Of a stretch of 64,000 nt of DNA, positions 17,430 through 27,800 are shown piece after piece. The stretch spans positions 1 through 64,000 of the forward strand of contig CAMNST010000006.1 of assembly GCA_946555465.1 (NCBI GenBank). The letters are read 5' to 3'. The number at the start of each line of letters is the position of its first letter. Positions within the stretch are counted from its first letter, which is position 1. The translations under genes and the position numbers were made by a program. The stretch comes from an uncultured Clostridia bacterium. Lineage in GTDB: Bacteria > Bacillota > Clostridia > Oscillospirales > Acutalibacteraceae. A model generated the notes under the pieces. It did not search any database and was not told the DNA's origin. It saw nothing but the letters and a program-made list of their open reading frames with translations.

Positions 17430-18869
17430 ATGACTACGAGCACAGGAAAGTATGTTTCTAAAAAAGAAAGAATAAACTTTTACACCGGTCTTAACGGTCA
17501 GAATCTTGTTTATTCATTAATCGGCGGTTCATTTTTTACATATTTTATGACGGATATTGCACTTTTCCCTGCACTTACAGTATCTGTTCTGCTGATAATA
17601 ATGAAAGTATGGGACGGAATTAATGACCCCATAGTAGGTTCTTTCATTGATAAGCACACCTTCAAAAACGGTGAAAAACTGCGCCCGTTTCTCCGTTACA
17701 CTCCCCTTCCTGTCGGTATAGCAACCGTTCTGATGTTTCTTGTTTTTTCAACAGATGACAATCTGCTGTGGCTGAGAGTTTCCTATTTCATAATAATGTA
17801 TATATGCTGGGATCTGGCTTACACGGTTCAGGATGTTTCAATCTGGGGAATCACGGCAATGGTTTCGCCTGATTCAGATGAACGAGACAGTTTTGTTCAG
17901 TGGGCAAGAACTATCGGCTCTGTCATTTACGCCGTTTTCAGCACAGCAATACCAATGGCACTTGAAATAGTGGTAAATGCATCCGGAATGAGTTTCAGAC
18001 TGGTTACTCTTGTTTTTGCCATAATCTTCGGTCTCGGCGGAGCAATGATAAGCAAAAGATGTTATCTTGCCCAGGAAAGAATAAGAGTTGTTCAGGACAA
18101 TCAGCAGCAATCGCTCAGAGAAAGTTTTTCAATGCTGTTTAAAAATAAAATGCTTCTTCTTGTAACTCTTGCAAGTCTTCTTGGTTCTGTCGGCTTTGGT
18201 GCAAATCTTGTTGTATATTTCTTCAAATATGAAATTCCGTCTGATTTTCTTGGAGAAAACAGCCTTATTGGTGCATTGGGGCTTTCTACAATCTATTATA
18301 TAATAACCGGCGTTCCTGGATTTTTCGGTATGATATTTGCAGATAAACTGAAAAAATGGTGCAAAGGCTATGTAAATGTACTGATTATGATGCAGGCATT
18401 TAATGTTGTTGTTCGCATAATAGCCTATTTCATCGGATTTGAAGGAAACAAACTATGGTTTTCTCTTCTTGTTATCGGTATAGGCTGCATTCCGATGGGC
18501 GCCCTTTCCATCGCCCAGACATCCATATTCTGCGACAGTATCGACTATATGGAATGGAAAACAGGAAAACGTACAGAAGGAATTACATTTTCCATGCAGA
18601 CTGCGTTTACGAAAATATCAAGCGGTGTAACTGCAGGTCTTGCAACACTCGCACTTCATCTTTTAGACTATAAAGCCATTGACGATGCTGCTGTTTATAT
18701 CGGAACACAAAGCGCTGCATTTGACAAATGGATGTGGCCGCTTGTTATACTCACCCCCGCAATCGCAAGCGTCCTTTATATAATTCCACTCTTATTCATC
18801 AGATACACGCCGGAAAAGCGCCGCATTGTTGAAACAGAGTTAAAACAAAGACGAGGAGAAAGTCTATAA
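17430..18869 (+). CDS. MFS transporter of the GPH (glycoside-pentoside-hexuronide):cation symporter family
   Basis: 479 residues with about 12 transmembrane helices. The GPH signature is in KVWDGINDPIVGSFIDKHTF (about 56-75); DSIDYMEWKTGKRTEGI in the second half is the matching family block. It should import the glycoside, pentoside or uronide that the upstream kinase phosphorylates, driven by a sodium or proton gradient. Its stop overlaps the next gene by one base (TAATG), indicating translational coupling. Confidence 0.92.
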   Translation: MTTSTGKYVSKKERINFYTGLNGQNLVYSLIGGSFFTYFMTDIALFPALTVSVLLIIMKVWDGINDPIVGSFIDKHTFKNGEKLRPFLRYTPLPVGIATVLMFLVFSTDDNLLWLRVSYFIIMYICWDLAYTVQDVSIWGITAMVSPDSDERDSFVQWARTIGSVIYAVFSTAIPMALEIVVNASGMSFRLVTLVFAIIFGLGGAMISKRCYLAQERIRVVQDNQQQSLRESFSMLFKNKMLLLVTLASLLGSVGFGANLVVYFFKYEIPSDFLGENSLIGALGLSTIYYIITGVPGFFGMIFADKLKKWCKGYVNVLIMMQAFNVVVRIIAYFIGFEGNKLWFSLLVIGIGCIPMGALSIAQTSIFCDSIDYMEWKTGKRTEGITFSMQTAFTKISSGVTAGLATLALHLLDYKAIDDAAVYIGTQSAAFDKWMWPLVILTPAIASVLYIIPLLFIRYTPEKRRIVETELKQRRGESL

Positions 18870-19291
18870 TGATACGATTGGCAAATGCAGAAGATGCAAA
18901 ACAACTGTTTATTCTTAACGAACAATTTAACGGCAAAGATGAAACGACTTTAAAAGAAATTGAAAATTCTCTTAAAAATAATTCGCACGAAATCGTTGTT
19001 ACAGCAGAAGAAATGAACGTTCTTGTCGGATTTGTATGCATTCAGTTAAAAACATCTTTTTGTTACAGCGATATTTATGCCGAAATCACAGAAGTTTTCG
19101 TTTTGGAAGAATTCAGAAGAAAAAAATATGCAAGCCGGATGATTTCATTTGCCGAGCAATATTGCACAAGTCATTACAAACTTCATAACTTTGAAATACT
19201 CACAGGAAAAGAAAATATAAATGCGCAGAAACTATATCACGCCTTAGGTTATAATACGCAGGACGAAATTCTTTTTTCCAAAAAAATATAA
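18869..19291 (+). CDS. GNAT-family N-acetyltransferase, last gene of the TetR locus
   Basis: 140 residues, single acetyltransferase domain: ITEVFVLEEFRRKKYASRMISFAEQ carries motif A with the acetyl-CoA loop RRKKYA (K-Y-A in place of the usual G-x-G/A), and NAQKLYHALGY is the motif-B end. Coupled to the transporter by a one-base stop/start overlap. Given an aminotransferase in the same regulon, acetylation of an amino sugar or amino acid is conceivable, but this is inference. The weakened acetyl-CoA loop is odd and lowers certainty about activity. Confidence 0.82.
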   Translation: MIRLANAEDAKQLFILNEQFNGKDETTLKEIENSLKNNSHEIVVTAEEMNVLVGFVCIQLKTSFCYSDIYAEITEVFVLEEFRRKKYASRMISFAEQYCTSHYKLHNFEILTGKENINAQKLYHALGYNTQDEILFSKKI

Positions 19292-19312
19292 AAATAAATT
19301 TAATAAAGCAGC

Positions 19313-19356
19313 AAAAAAGTCGACCGTAGATTAAAAAATCCATGGTCGACTTTTTT
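19313..19356. terminator. Bidirectional terminator between the GNAT and GH31 genes
   Basis: A 13-bp stem (AAAAAAGTCGACC with GGTCGACTTTTTT) with an 18-nt loop between convergent genes. Confidence 0.9.
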
Positions 19357-19385
19357 ATGATTACAACAGATAACAGCATAAAATA

Positions 19386-21674
19386 TCAGCCGATATATTC
19401 CTCTATAGCCTGCCTGATTACTTTCGGCATATGGGATTTAATAAGTGCTTGTCTGATATCATCTGCTGATGAAAGATTTTCAAAAGGCTTATATGATTTT
19501 GCTTTTTTCAGTGTAGATGTCTGCCAGCGTGACATAATATTTATAACAATATCCTTCGGGTTTTCATTTGTTAAACGAACAGCATTATCAAAGGTTTTGC
19601 TGTGTGTTGCATTTACATCCGCATTATCAAACGCAAAAACAAGCGGTTTTTCATCAACCAATACATCCTTAACAATAACCTTGTAATTTCTCTTTCTGGG
19701 TATAACAGACAAATCACCCTGCACACTGTTAATGGTAAATGTAATTTCATTATTGAGATAGGTCATTTCAAATGTTGTTTCGGCTTTATGTTCATAATAA
19801 TCCGTTTTTGAATTGTCTTCAACAAGAGTAAAACTGCCATTGCCTGAAAATGCCCAGATTTCAATATTTTCGGGATTATCTGTTCTATTGCCTTTATCTG
19901 CAGACATTGGAATAATTGCGCCCTCTTTTGCAAGTACGGGTATCGTATCTAAATCTCTGAAAAGAGTAACGCATTTTTCACCTTCATAAATTTGGTTAGT
20001 AAAAATATCTGTCCATCTTCCTTTTGGAATCCATGACCTAACGCTGCCCATATTGAGTTCTTTATGCTGCGGTCGGGTTATAGGGCAGACCATCAGTTCA
20101 CTGCCAAACATATACTGATTGGGCACATTATATGCATTATCATTATTCGGATAAGAATAATACATTGGCTCACAAAGAGCAATACCCTCTTCATGATTTC
20201 GATAATCCATAGTGAATATGTATGGTATTAATTGATGACGCAGATTGAGCCATTCTTTAGCACTCTTGTAAACCTCTGCCCTGTACTTCCAAGGTTCTTT
20301 ACCAAGCAACTCTATGGCAGTTGAATGAAGTCTCATTATAGGTGAAAACACGCCAAATTGTATCCAGCGTATATACAAATCGTCATCTCTGAATCCCATA
20401 TGATGGCCGCCGATATCATGACTCCACCAGGTATAAGCAACATTTGCAGCATTGGCGGTAAAATACGGCTGAAAATCAAGAACTTTCCAGTTGATTGCCG
20501 TATCACCAGAAAAGCCCAGCGGATAACGATGTGAGCCAAAGCCTGCATAGCGTGAAAGAATCATTGGAATTCTGCCGTCTTCAGCATTATCAAGATAATG
20601 GTAATGATTAAGTGCATTCAGAGGGTCAAGACCATTTACATCACTTTTTTTACCCTGCTGCCAATCAATCCACCAAAAATCAACGCCGTCTTTTTCATAT
20701 GGTTTGTGAAGAATATCAAAATACGCATTCCAGAATGTATCATCACCGCATTTAAACTCAATCTTTTGCTTGGTTTTCGGATCAATTCCGAGTGCTTTTG
20801 CCATATCTTCATACATATCCTCATAGGAATGAACACCGTCTGCCGGATGAAGATTTAATGTAATATGAAGATTGTCTTCTTTCAGTTTATGCAAAAACGC
20901 TCTGTAGTCCGGAAACAAATCAGTATTCCACGAGTATCCTGTCCAGCCGCCATATTTTGTGCCGAATTTTTTATCTATATCCTTTACCCAATGCCAATCC
21001 ATATCAACAGTTGCCACAGTTATCGGAATACCTTCCGTCCTGAATCGTGCCATAAGATCAAGATATTCTTTTTGAGTGTATGCATGGTATCTGCTCCACC
21101 ACACACCCAAAGCATAACGGGGAACAAGCGGTGTCGGTGAACTGATTTTATAAAATGCTTTTATCGTTTCGCGATAGTTTTTTCCATACGCAAAAGCATA
21201 GTAATCTTTTGAATTGTTTTCTCTTGGCACAAAATTGCCCTTTTCGTCTATAAGCATTGTGCTGCTGTCATCAAGGAGAAATGCTCCGTTTTCGGTGACA
21301 AATCCATCGTCAAGCGAAACTTTACCAAAAGTTCCGTCAAGCGTTCTTCGTGTACCTTTCAAATTTTTCTGATTGGAAAATTTTTCAGTATTCTTTGCAT
21401 CTTTAAAATACACATTATAAGGTTTTTGATTTTTAATTGTAAAAATACAGTCATCTGTTTCAACAACTATTCTTTTTCCCTGCGCTGACACCTGCATATT
21501 GCCTGCATCAAAATTTCTGAACCAAACGGTGTAACTTGCTGAATCTGTGAACGCTCCGCTTTCAACACGAATAAGACGTGAAGTAAGATATGTAATTCTG
21601 ACACCGTTTATTATACACATCTGCTTTTCACTTGCTTTGGAATCCATTACTGCGATTAATGACTGTTTAAGCAT
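19386..21674 (-). CDS. GH31-family glycoside hydrolase
   Basis: 762 residues, intracellular (no signal peptide). The amino-terminal beta-sandwich leads into the barrel near YALGVWWSRYHAYT (about 187). The acid/base motif SGDT is clear (D391 in GFSGDT), and TWWSHDIGGHH is the following GH31 block. The nucleophile region reads FWWIDWQQG (D337) instead of the WIDMNE of classic alpha-glucosidases, so it belongs to a divergent GH31 branch with a different glycone or aglycone pocket. It likely removes alpha-linked glucose, xylose or galactose from oligosaccharides. It is a single gene, convergent with the TetR locus, and 18 nt downstream of cca. Confidence 0.9.
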   Translation of the reverse strand: MLKQSLIAVMDSKASEKQMCIINGVRITYLTSRLIRVESGAFTDSASYTVWFRNFDAGNMQVSAQGKRIVVETDDCIFTIKNQKPYNVYFKDAKNTEKFSNQKNLKGTRRTLDGTFGKVSLDDGFVTENGAFLLDDSSTMLIDEKGNFVPRENNSKDYYAFAYGKNYRETIKAFYKISSPTPLVPRYALGVWWSRYHAYTQKEYLDLMARFRTEGIPITVATVDMDWHWVKDIDKKFGTKYGGWTGYSWNTDLFPDYRAFLHKLKEDNLHITLNLHPADGVHSYEDMYEDMAKALGIDPKTKQKIEFKCGDDTFWNAYFDILHKPYEKDGVDFWWIDWQQGKKSDVNGLDPLNALNHYHYLDNAEDGRIPMILSRYAGFGSHRYPLGFSGDTAINWKVLDFQPYFTANAANVAYTWWSHDIGGHHMGFRDDDLYIRWIQFGVFSPIMRLHSTAIELLGKEPWKYRAEVYKSAKEWLNLRHQLIPYIFTMDYRNHEEGIALCEPMYYSYPNNDNAYNVPNQYMFGSELMVCPITRPQHKELNMGSVRSWIPKGRWTDIFTNQIYEGEKCVTLFRDLDTIPVLAKEGAIIPMSADKGNRTDNPENIEIWAFSGNGSFTLVEDNSKTDYYEHKAETTFEMTYLNNEITFTINSVQGDLSVIPRKRNYKVIVKDVLVDEKPLVFAFDNADVNATHSKTFDNAVRLTNENPKDIVINIMSRWQTSTLKKAKSYKPFENLSSADDIRQALIKSHMPKVIRQAIEEYIG

Positions 21675-21692
21675 TTCTTTTCCCCTTTTTAT

Positions 21693-23048
21693 TTATAAAG
21701 TCTGATTTGTGCTTTTATCTTCATATAATGAACACGCATATGAAACAAGAATTTCTTTTTTGTTTTCAAGTTCTCCTGAAATAACTTTGTCAAGCAAAAC
21801 AGAAAGTATTTCACCTATTACCCTGCCTTTGAAGCCTATCGAAATAAGATCATTTCCATCAATACTCAAATCTTTAACTGTAAAGGGTTCGCCGCCTTCA
21901 ATAATCTTGTGGGTTAATTTCTCGGTTATTTCAAGATTTTTAAGTTCTTCTTTAACAAGGTCTGTATTTTGGGCGAGTTTATCCGCCCTCTTAACATAGA
22001 TTAAATCAATAAGCCTTTCTTCCCCTATTTTAGAAAGCCATTTTTTGATATTTTTCTTTTCTGTTCCGATATGGGCATCGTGAATGGGGATCAGCGTCAT
22101 AACACGGTTGTAAATTTCATTTGATACTTTAAATCTTTTTAAAAGAGGTCCTGCTATCTGTTCGCTGACCTTGGGATGACCGTAATAATGGTCAATACCT
22201 TTTTCATCCGTACTTCTGCACTGAGGCTTTCCGATATCATGAAGAAGCATAGTCAGACGCAATGCAGAATCACGCGGGGCAGACTCAACCGCTTTACAGG
22301 TATGAGCCCAAACATCATAAATATGCCACTTGGTATTCTGATTCAAATCAAACATTTCTTTGATTTCGGGAATAACCACTGCAAGCACTTCTCTGTAACG
22401 GATAAGAACGTGAAACACATTATCACCCAAAAGAAGTTTTGAAAGTTCTTTAAAAATACGCTCTGACGAAACATTTTTCAGCAGTTCTTTGTTTTTTAAA
22501 ATTGCCTTTTCGGTACTTTCTTCAATATCAAAAGAAAGAACCGATGCAAAACGGATTGCTCTCATAATTCTGAGTGCATCTTCATTAAATCTTTTATCGG
22601 CATCGCCGACGGTTCGTATAATTTTATTTTCTATATCACTTCTGCCGCCATATAAATCAACAAATCCTTTTTTACGGTTATACGCGATTGCATTCATTGT
22701 AAAATCGCGTCGTGCAAGATCTTCTTTTATATCTTTAACAAACCTTACATTTTCGGGATGGCGGTTATCGCTGTATTTTCCATCGGTACGGTAAGTGGTA
22801 ACTTCATAATTTTCCTTATCAAACACAGCAGTAATTGTTCCGTGTTTTAATCCGGTTTCAACATATTTTATATGATTTTTATCAAAAATATTTTCAATTA
22901 TCTCAGGTTCTGCATCGGTTGTAATATCAATATCATTTACCGGTCTTTCCATAAGAAAATCACGGACACATCCGCCCACTGCAAATGCTTCATACTTTTC
23001 TTTTTCAATAACATCAATAATATATTTTGCACCTTCGGGTAAAATCAT
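21693..23048 (-). CDS. cca: CCA tRNA nucleotidyltransferase with HD domain
   Basis: 451 residues. Adds or repairs the CCA end of tRNAs. The amino-terminal polymerase-beta fold has the GGCVRD motif (25-30) and the metal-binding D39/D41 pair in DIDIT. RRDFTMNAIAYN and the FNEDALRIMRAIRFASVL block are class II CCA-enzyme signatures. A carboxy-terminal HD phosphohydrolase domain has LLHDIGKP (H270, D271). The ATG at 23048 is the natural first Met. It lies upstream of the GH31 gene by 18 nt, with no obvious functional link. Confidence 0.94.
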   Translation of the reverse strand: MILPEGAKYIIDVIEKEKYEAFAVGGCVRDFLMERPVNDIDITTDAEPEIIENIFDKNHIKYVETGLKHGTITAVFDKENYEVTTYRTDGKYSDNRHPENVRFVKDIKEDLARRDFTMNAIAYNRKKGFVDLYGGRSDIENKIIRTVGDADKRFNEDALRIMRAIRFASVLSFDIEESTEKAILKNKELLKNVSSERIFKELSKLLLGDNVFHVLIRYREVLAVVIPEIKEMFDLNQNTKWHIYDVWAHTCKAVESAPRDSALRLTMLLHDIGKPQCRSTDEKGIDHYYGHPKVSEQIAGPLLKRFKVSNEIYNRVMTLIPIHDAHIGTEKKNIKKWLSKIGEERLIDLIYVKRADKLAQNTDLVKEELKNLEITEKLTHKIIEGGEPFTVKDLSIDGNDLISIGFKGRVIGEILSVLLDKVISGELENKKEILVSYACSLYEDKSTNQTL

Positions 23049-23147
23049 AATTCACCACCTTAATTTTCTATTGGTATTATAATAAAATTTCTGAATGCTT
23101 TATATTTTGTGAGATTATTATATCACAGTAATGCACATAATACAAAT

Positions 23148-23531
23148 ATGGAAAAGTTTAATGAGTATTTATTTGTTGCACTTATCGGCGGTTTCGGTTA
23201 TTGCCTGATAGAAATAATTTGGAGAGGCAGAACACATTATTCTATGTTTTTTGCCGGTGCAATCGTTTTGAGTTCGTTTTATTATATTGCAAAAAATTAT
23301 CATATACCATTTTTGCTTAAATGCCTTGCAGGAATGCTGATTATCACGGGAATTGAACTGGTTTTCGGCATAGTATTCAATATTTTTTTAAAAGAGCATG
23401 TATGGGATTATTCAAATATGCCGCTTAATTTTTTAGGCCAGATTTGCCTCCCTTTTTCAGCAATGTGGTTTGTTCTTTCAGGCATCGCATTTAAAGTAAT
23501 GGATAAAACAATACCGTTATTATCAAAATAA
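23148..23531 (+). CDS. Small four-helix membrane protein, putative ABC transporter permease (CmpB-like)
   Basis: About 127 residues from ATG 23148, nearly all hydrophobic, with about four transmembrane segments and the conserved-looking stretches GFGYCLIEIIWRGRTHYSMF and VWDYSNMPLNFLGQICLPFS. The W-D-Y-S-x-x-P-x-N-x-x-G-x-I-C pattern matches proteins annotated as putative ABC transporter permease CmpB-like. Function is not established. No good SD was seen; the longer GTG frame from 23109 has none either. Lone gene between divergent cca and a convergent acyltransferase. Confidence 0.75.
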   Translation: MEKFNEYLFVALIGGFGYCLIEIIWRGRTHYSMFFAGAIVLSSFYYIAKNYHIPFLLKCLAGMLIITGIELVFGIVFNIFLKEHVWDYSNMPLNFLGQICLPFSAMWFVLSGIAFKVMDKTIPLLSK

Positions 23532-23538
23532 AGCGTTA

Positions 23539-23574
23539 AAAGCCCTTGTTATCATATCTGAAAACAAGGGCTTT
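23539..23574. terminator. Bidirectional terminator
   Basis: A 12-bp stem (AAAGCCCTTGTT with AACAAGGGCTTT) between the convergent small membrane protein and acyltransferase genes. Confidence 0.85.
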
Positions 23575-23578
23575 CGTT

Positions 23579-24745
23579 TTATTTTTTCAGTATTTTACGC
23601 AAACATACTGCTGATATTTTTTTTACAATGAACTTTGAAAAGTTATCCACCTTAAGTACTCTGAACAGATGCAGCCTTCCATAATCCATAATTGAACATA
23701 AAACAAAGACCGCTGCGGCAACTCCAAGCACACTTAAAACCATAAATACAGGAAAATAACTGCCGATAAACGATAATTTATCCTGAATAAGCGACCAAAC
23801 AAGCGGCTGCGTATGAATCAGATATACCCCGAAAGAAACCGGAGAAAAAGTGCTTATCAGCCATTTCATACGTTTGGATTTTATTTCTGTTTTTGCAAAC
23901 AGCAAAACCAAAGAAACAGCGGCAATTACAACAAAAAACGAAGTGTAATCCACAACATACATATACTCGTATTTTATTTTTGCATTTGTAAGCAGACTTA
24001 AACCTCTTAAAATATATCTGCTTACGAACCCCGCAGTACAGGAACCGTTATAAATCAGCAAAAGTGCACGTTTTGACAGTTTATCGGCAACGCTATACTT
24101 ATTGAGATACCCGCCGACTATATATAACACAATCAGCCATATCATACTGTATCCTCTTATAAAACCGAAAGTACCGTTAAAAAAGGCAGTTGTATAAACG
24201 GGTGAAAAAATGCAGAAGAAAACAAACATACATAAAAAGGATTTGTCAAACGCAGTTTTATCAGTTTTTTCAATCATTTTATTAAGAAACGGAATAAACA
24301 GGAAAAGACCGACATAAGCACTGAAATACCAGTAATTTCCATTTGCAACAGGTAAGAATGTTTTTAAAATTACATCCTGTGAAAAATCACCTATCTTAAA
24401 AATTCCGATAATTGCAGCGGCAATAAGTTGATAGAATTCAACCCACAACCACATTGATACCAATTTGTAATATTTATGTTTGCTTTTCCAGCCAACATAA
24501 CCGCTTATAATTGCATAACAGTTAACTGCACACAGTGCAAAAGTGCGCATGAGCCAGGATAACTCGTAATTAACAGAACCCGGCTCTGTGGCATCCAGCA
24601 CCCCTGCCCTTGATAATACATGAAGAATAACCACCATAAACATTGCAGTCATTCTTAACAAATCAATTCCGAGATTTCTTTTTCCTAAATATTTATTTTC
24701 TTTTAAATTATCTGTACTAATAAGTTGCAATGTTTTGTTTTTCAT
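23579..24745 (-). CDS. Acyltransferase-3 family membrane protein
   Basis: 388 residues with about ten transmembrane helices. The amino-terminal LGIDLLRMTAMFMVVILHV with its histidine is the hallmark of acyltransferase family 3 (OafA/WecH-like), which O-acylates cell-surface glycans or lipids. FGVYLIHTQPLVW near 310-322 is the second typical block. The target is unknown; the flippase at 5173 is too far away to link. It lies downstream of the PFOR gene, separated by divergent spacing and its own SD (GGAG). Confidence 0.88.
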   Translation of the reverse strand: MKNKTLQLISTDNLKENKYLGKRNLGIDLLRMTAMFMVVILHVLSRAGVLDATEPGSVNYELSWLMRTFALCAVNCYAIISGYVGWKSKHKYYKLVSMWLWVEFYQLIAAAIIGIFKIGDFSQDVILKTFLPVANGNYWYFSAYVGLFLFIPFLNKMIEKTDKTAFDKSFLCMFVFFCIFSPVYTTAFFNGTFGFIRGYSMIWLIVLYIVGGYLNKYSVADKLSKRALLLIYNGSCTAGFVSRYILRGLSLLTNAKIKYEYMYVVDYTSFFVVIAAVSLVLLFAKTEIKSKRMKWLISTFSPVSFGVYLIHTQPLVWSLIQDKLSFIGSYFPVFMVLSVLGVAAAVFVLCSIMDYGRLHLFRVLKVDNFSKFIVKKISAVCLRKILKK

Positions 24746-24768
24746 TCAGTGTTCTCCGTAAAATACAA

Positions 24769-24796
24769 AAAGACTGCACCGTAAGATGCAGCCTTT
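24769..24796 (-). terminator. Terminator after nifJ
   Basis: A 10-bp stem with one G-U pair and an 8-nt loop, followed on the minus strand by TTTTTG, 13 nt after the PFOR stop codon. Confidence 0.8.
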
Positions 24797-24808
24797 TATA
24801 TTCAGAAA

Positions 24809-27800
24809 TTACTCGGCATCGGGAGCGTAATAATCAACAAGTTTAGCAAGTTTATTATACTTCTCGATTGAGTTTTCAGCAGCAATAGCAAAGAGTTCTT
24901 CTGCCTTGCCGGGGAATGCTCTCTTGAGAGATGAATATCTTGTTTCACCTTCAATGAACTCTACATAGTCAGCAGATGGAGCCTTGCTGTCAAGAGCAAA
25001 CGGATTCTTACCTTCTGCAATAAGAGCAGGATTGTAACGGAAGAGATTCCAGTAACCGGCTGCAACTGCCTTCTTCTGCTCTGTCTGGTTGAACGGCATC
25101 TTTATACCATGGTTGATACAAGGAGCATAACAAATGATGATTGAAGGTCCGTTATAAGCAGCAGCTTCCTGGAATGCCTTCAGGCACTGAGCAGCATTTG
25201 CACCCATAGCAACCTGAGCAACGTAAACATAACCGTAACTCATAGCAATCTGAGCAAGATCTTTCTTCTTAACAACCTTACCTGATGCAGCAAACTTAGC
25301 AACAGCACCGGTTGGAGTAGCCTTTGAAGCCTGACCGCCGGTGTTTGAATAAACTTCAGTATCGAATACAACAATGTTTACATCTTCGTTAGAAGCAATT
25401 ACATGGTCAAGACCACCGAATCCGATATCGTAAGCCCAACCGTCACCGCCGAAGATGAACTGATATTTCTTAGCAGCATAGTCTGCATCCTTAAGGAAAT
25501 CAGCAGCAGCGTCTGCAGCAGCACCTTCAAATTCCGTTGCTTTAAGAACTTCAATAAGAGCATCTGCAGCAGCAGTATTTGTTTCAGCATTTTCATAAGT
25601 ATCAAGCCAAGCCTGAGCCTTGTCTGCAACAGCAGTGTCAAGAAGAACCTGAGCATCCATAGCAAGTCTTTCACGAATCTGCTTCTGAGCAAGCATCATA
25701 CCGTAACCAAACTCTGCGTTATCTTCAAAGAGTGAGTTTGACCAAGCCGGACCATGACCCTTCTTGTCAACTGTATAAGGAGTTGAAGGAGCAGAACCAC
25801 CCCAGATTGAAGAACAGCCTGTTGCGTTTGCGATATACATTTTGTCACCATATAACTGAGTAACAAGTTTAGCATAAGGTGTTTCACCGCAGCCGGCACA
25901 TGCACCTGAGAATTCAAGGTAAGGCTTTCTGTACTGAACACCGATTGTGTTATTTGTAAGCACTTCAGGCTTAGCCTCAACATCAACAAGAGCATCGAAT
26001 GACTTCTGAGCGTCTAACTGTGATGCGATTGGCTTCATCTTGAGTGACTTGGTAGGACATACATTTGCGCATGAACCGCATCCTGTACAGTCAAGAGTTG
26101 AAACGATAAGAGCATATTTATAAGGTGCTCTCTTGTGGTCAACCATCTTTGTGCCTTCAGGAGCATTTGCTGCTTCATCTGCATTCAGACAAACAGGACG
26201 GATTACAGCGTGAGGACAAACCATTGAGCAGAGGTTACACTGAGCACAGGTTTCAGGTTCCCATTCAGGAACTGTGATGGCAATACCTCTCTTTTCAAAT
26301 GCTGCTGAACCCTGAGGATATACACCGTCAGCACAGTCAACAAATGTTGAAACAGGAAGGTCATCACCATGAAGTCTTCCGACAGGATCAAGAATTTCTT
26401 TAACGAATTTCTTCATTTCAGGACGTTCTGTAGCAACTTTGAGTTCGCGTTCCTCGTCAACAGCGTCTTTCCATGATGCAGGAACATCAATCTTAACAAG
26501 TTCCTTAGAGCCTCTTTCAATACCTGCATGGTTAGCATTAACAATAGCCTCACCCTTCTTTGAGAACTTCTTAACAACAGCGGCTTTCATAAGTTCTATT
26601 GCTTTCTCAACAGGAAGAATATTTGAAATTGTAAAGAATGCTGACTGAAGAATTGTTGATGCTCTGCCGGGAAGGCCAACTTCTTCTGCAATTTTGATAC
26701 CATTGATTGTATAGAACTGAATATCATTTTCAGCAATATATCTCTTCATTGAAGCAGGAAGTTCTTTATCAAGTTCTTCGGGAGTCCAGATACAGTTGAG
26801 AAGGAATGTACCGCCCGGAACGATATCCTGAACCATGTCATACTTTGTAACATATGAAGGATTATGGCATGCAACAAAGTTTGCTTTGTTGATGAGATAT
26901 GTAGAAGTAATCGGAGATGAACCAAAACGAAGGTGAGATACTGTGATGCCGCCTGACTTCTTAGAATCATAGAAGAAATAACCCTGAGCAAACATATCTG
27001 TATTATCGCCGATAATTTTAATAGAGTCTTTATTGGCACCTACTGTACCGTCTGAACCAAGACCCCAGAACTTACATGAAGTTGTTCCTGCAGGAGTTGT
27101 GTCAGGACTTTCGGTAACTTCAAGTGAAAGATTTGTAATATCATCGTGGATTGAAAGTGTAAACTGCTTTTTAGGAGCCTCTGCTGTCATATTGTTATAA
27201 ACAGAAACGATATGAGCAGGAAGTGTATCCTTAGAACCAAGACCGTAACGTCCGCCGTAAACAGGAACATCACTGAACTTTGAATCTTTAAGAGCAGCAA
27301 CAACATCAAGATAAAGCGGTTCGCCGAGACAGCCCGGTTCTTTTGTTCTGTCAATAACAGAAATAGACTTAACTGATTCAGGCATAACATCAAGAAGATG
27401 CTTAACAGAAAACGGTCTGTAAAGATGAACTTTAATCATACCGACTTTTTCGCCGCGGGCATTGAGGAAATCAACTGTTTCCTGAATTGTATCACATACA
27501 GAACCCATAGCAACGATAACTCTTTCAGCGTCTTCTGCACCATAGTAGTTGAAGAGTTTATAATCTGTGCCGAGTTTTTCATTCACTCTGTTCATATACT
27601 CTTCTGTTGTTGCAACTGCATCGTTATAATACTTGTTGCAAGCCTCACGATGCTGGAAGAAGATGTCGCTGTTTTCTGCAGAACCTCGAAGAACAGGTCT
27701 TTCAGGATTGAGTGCTCTTGCACGGAAAGCCTGAACATCTTCCATATCTACCATTGATTTGAGATCATCATAATCCCAGATTTCAATTTTCTGAATTTCG

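Noticed and set aside
23109..23150. Upstream GTG start for the small membrane protein
   Set aside because: No SD, and the extra residues are unlike the family start; ATG 23148 gives the hydrophobic amino end.
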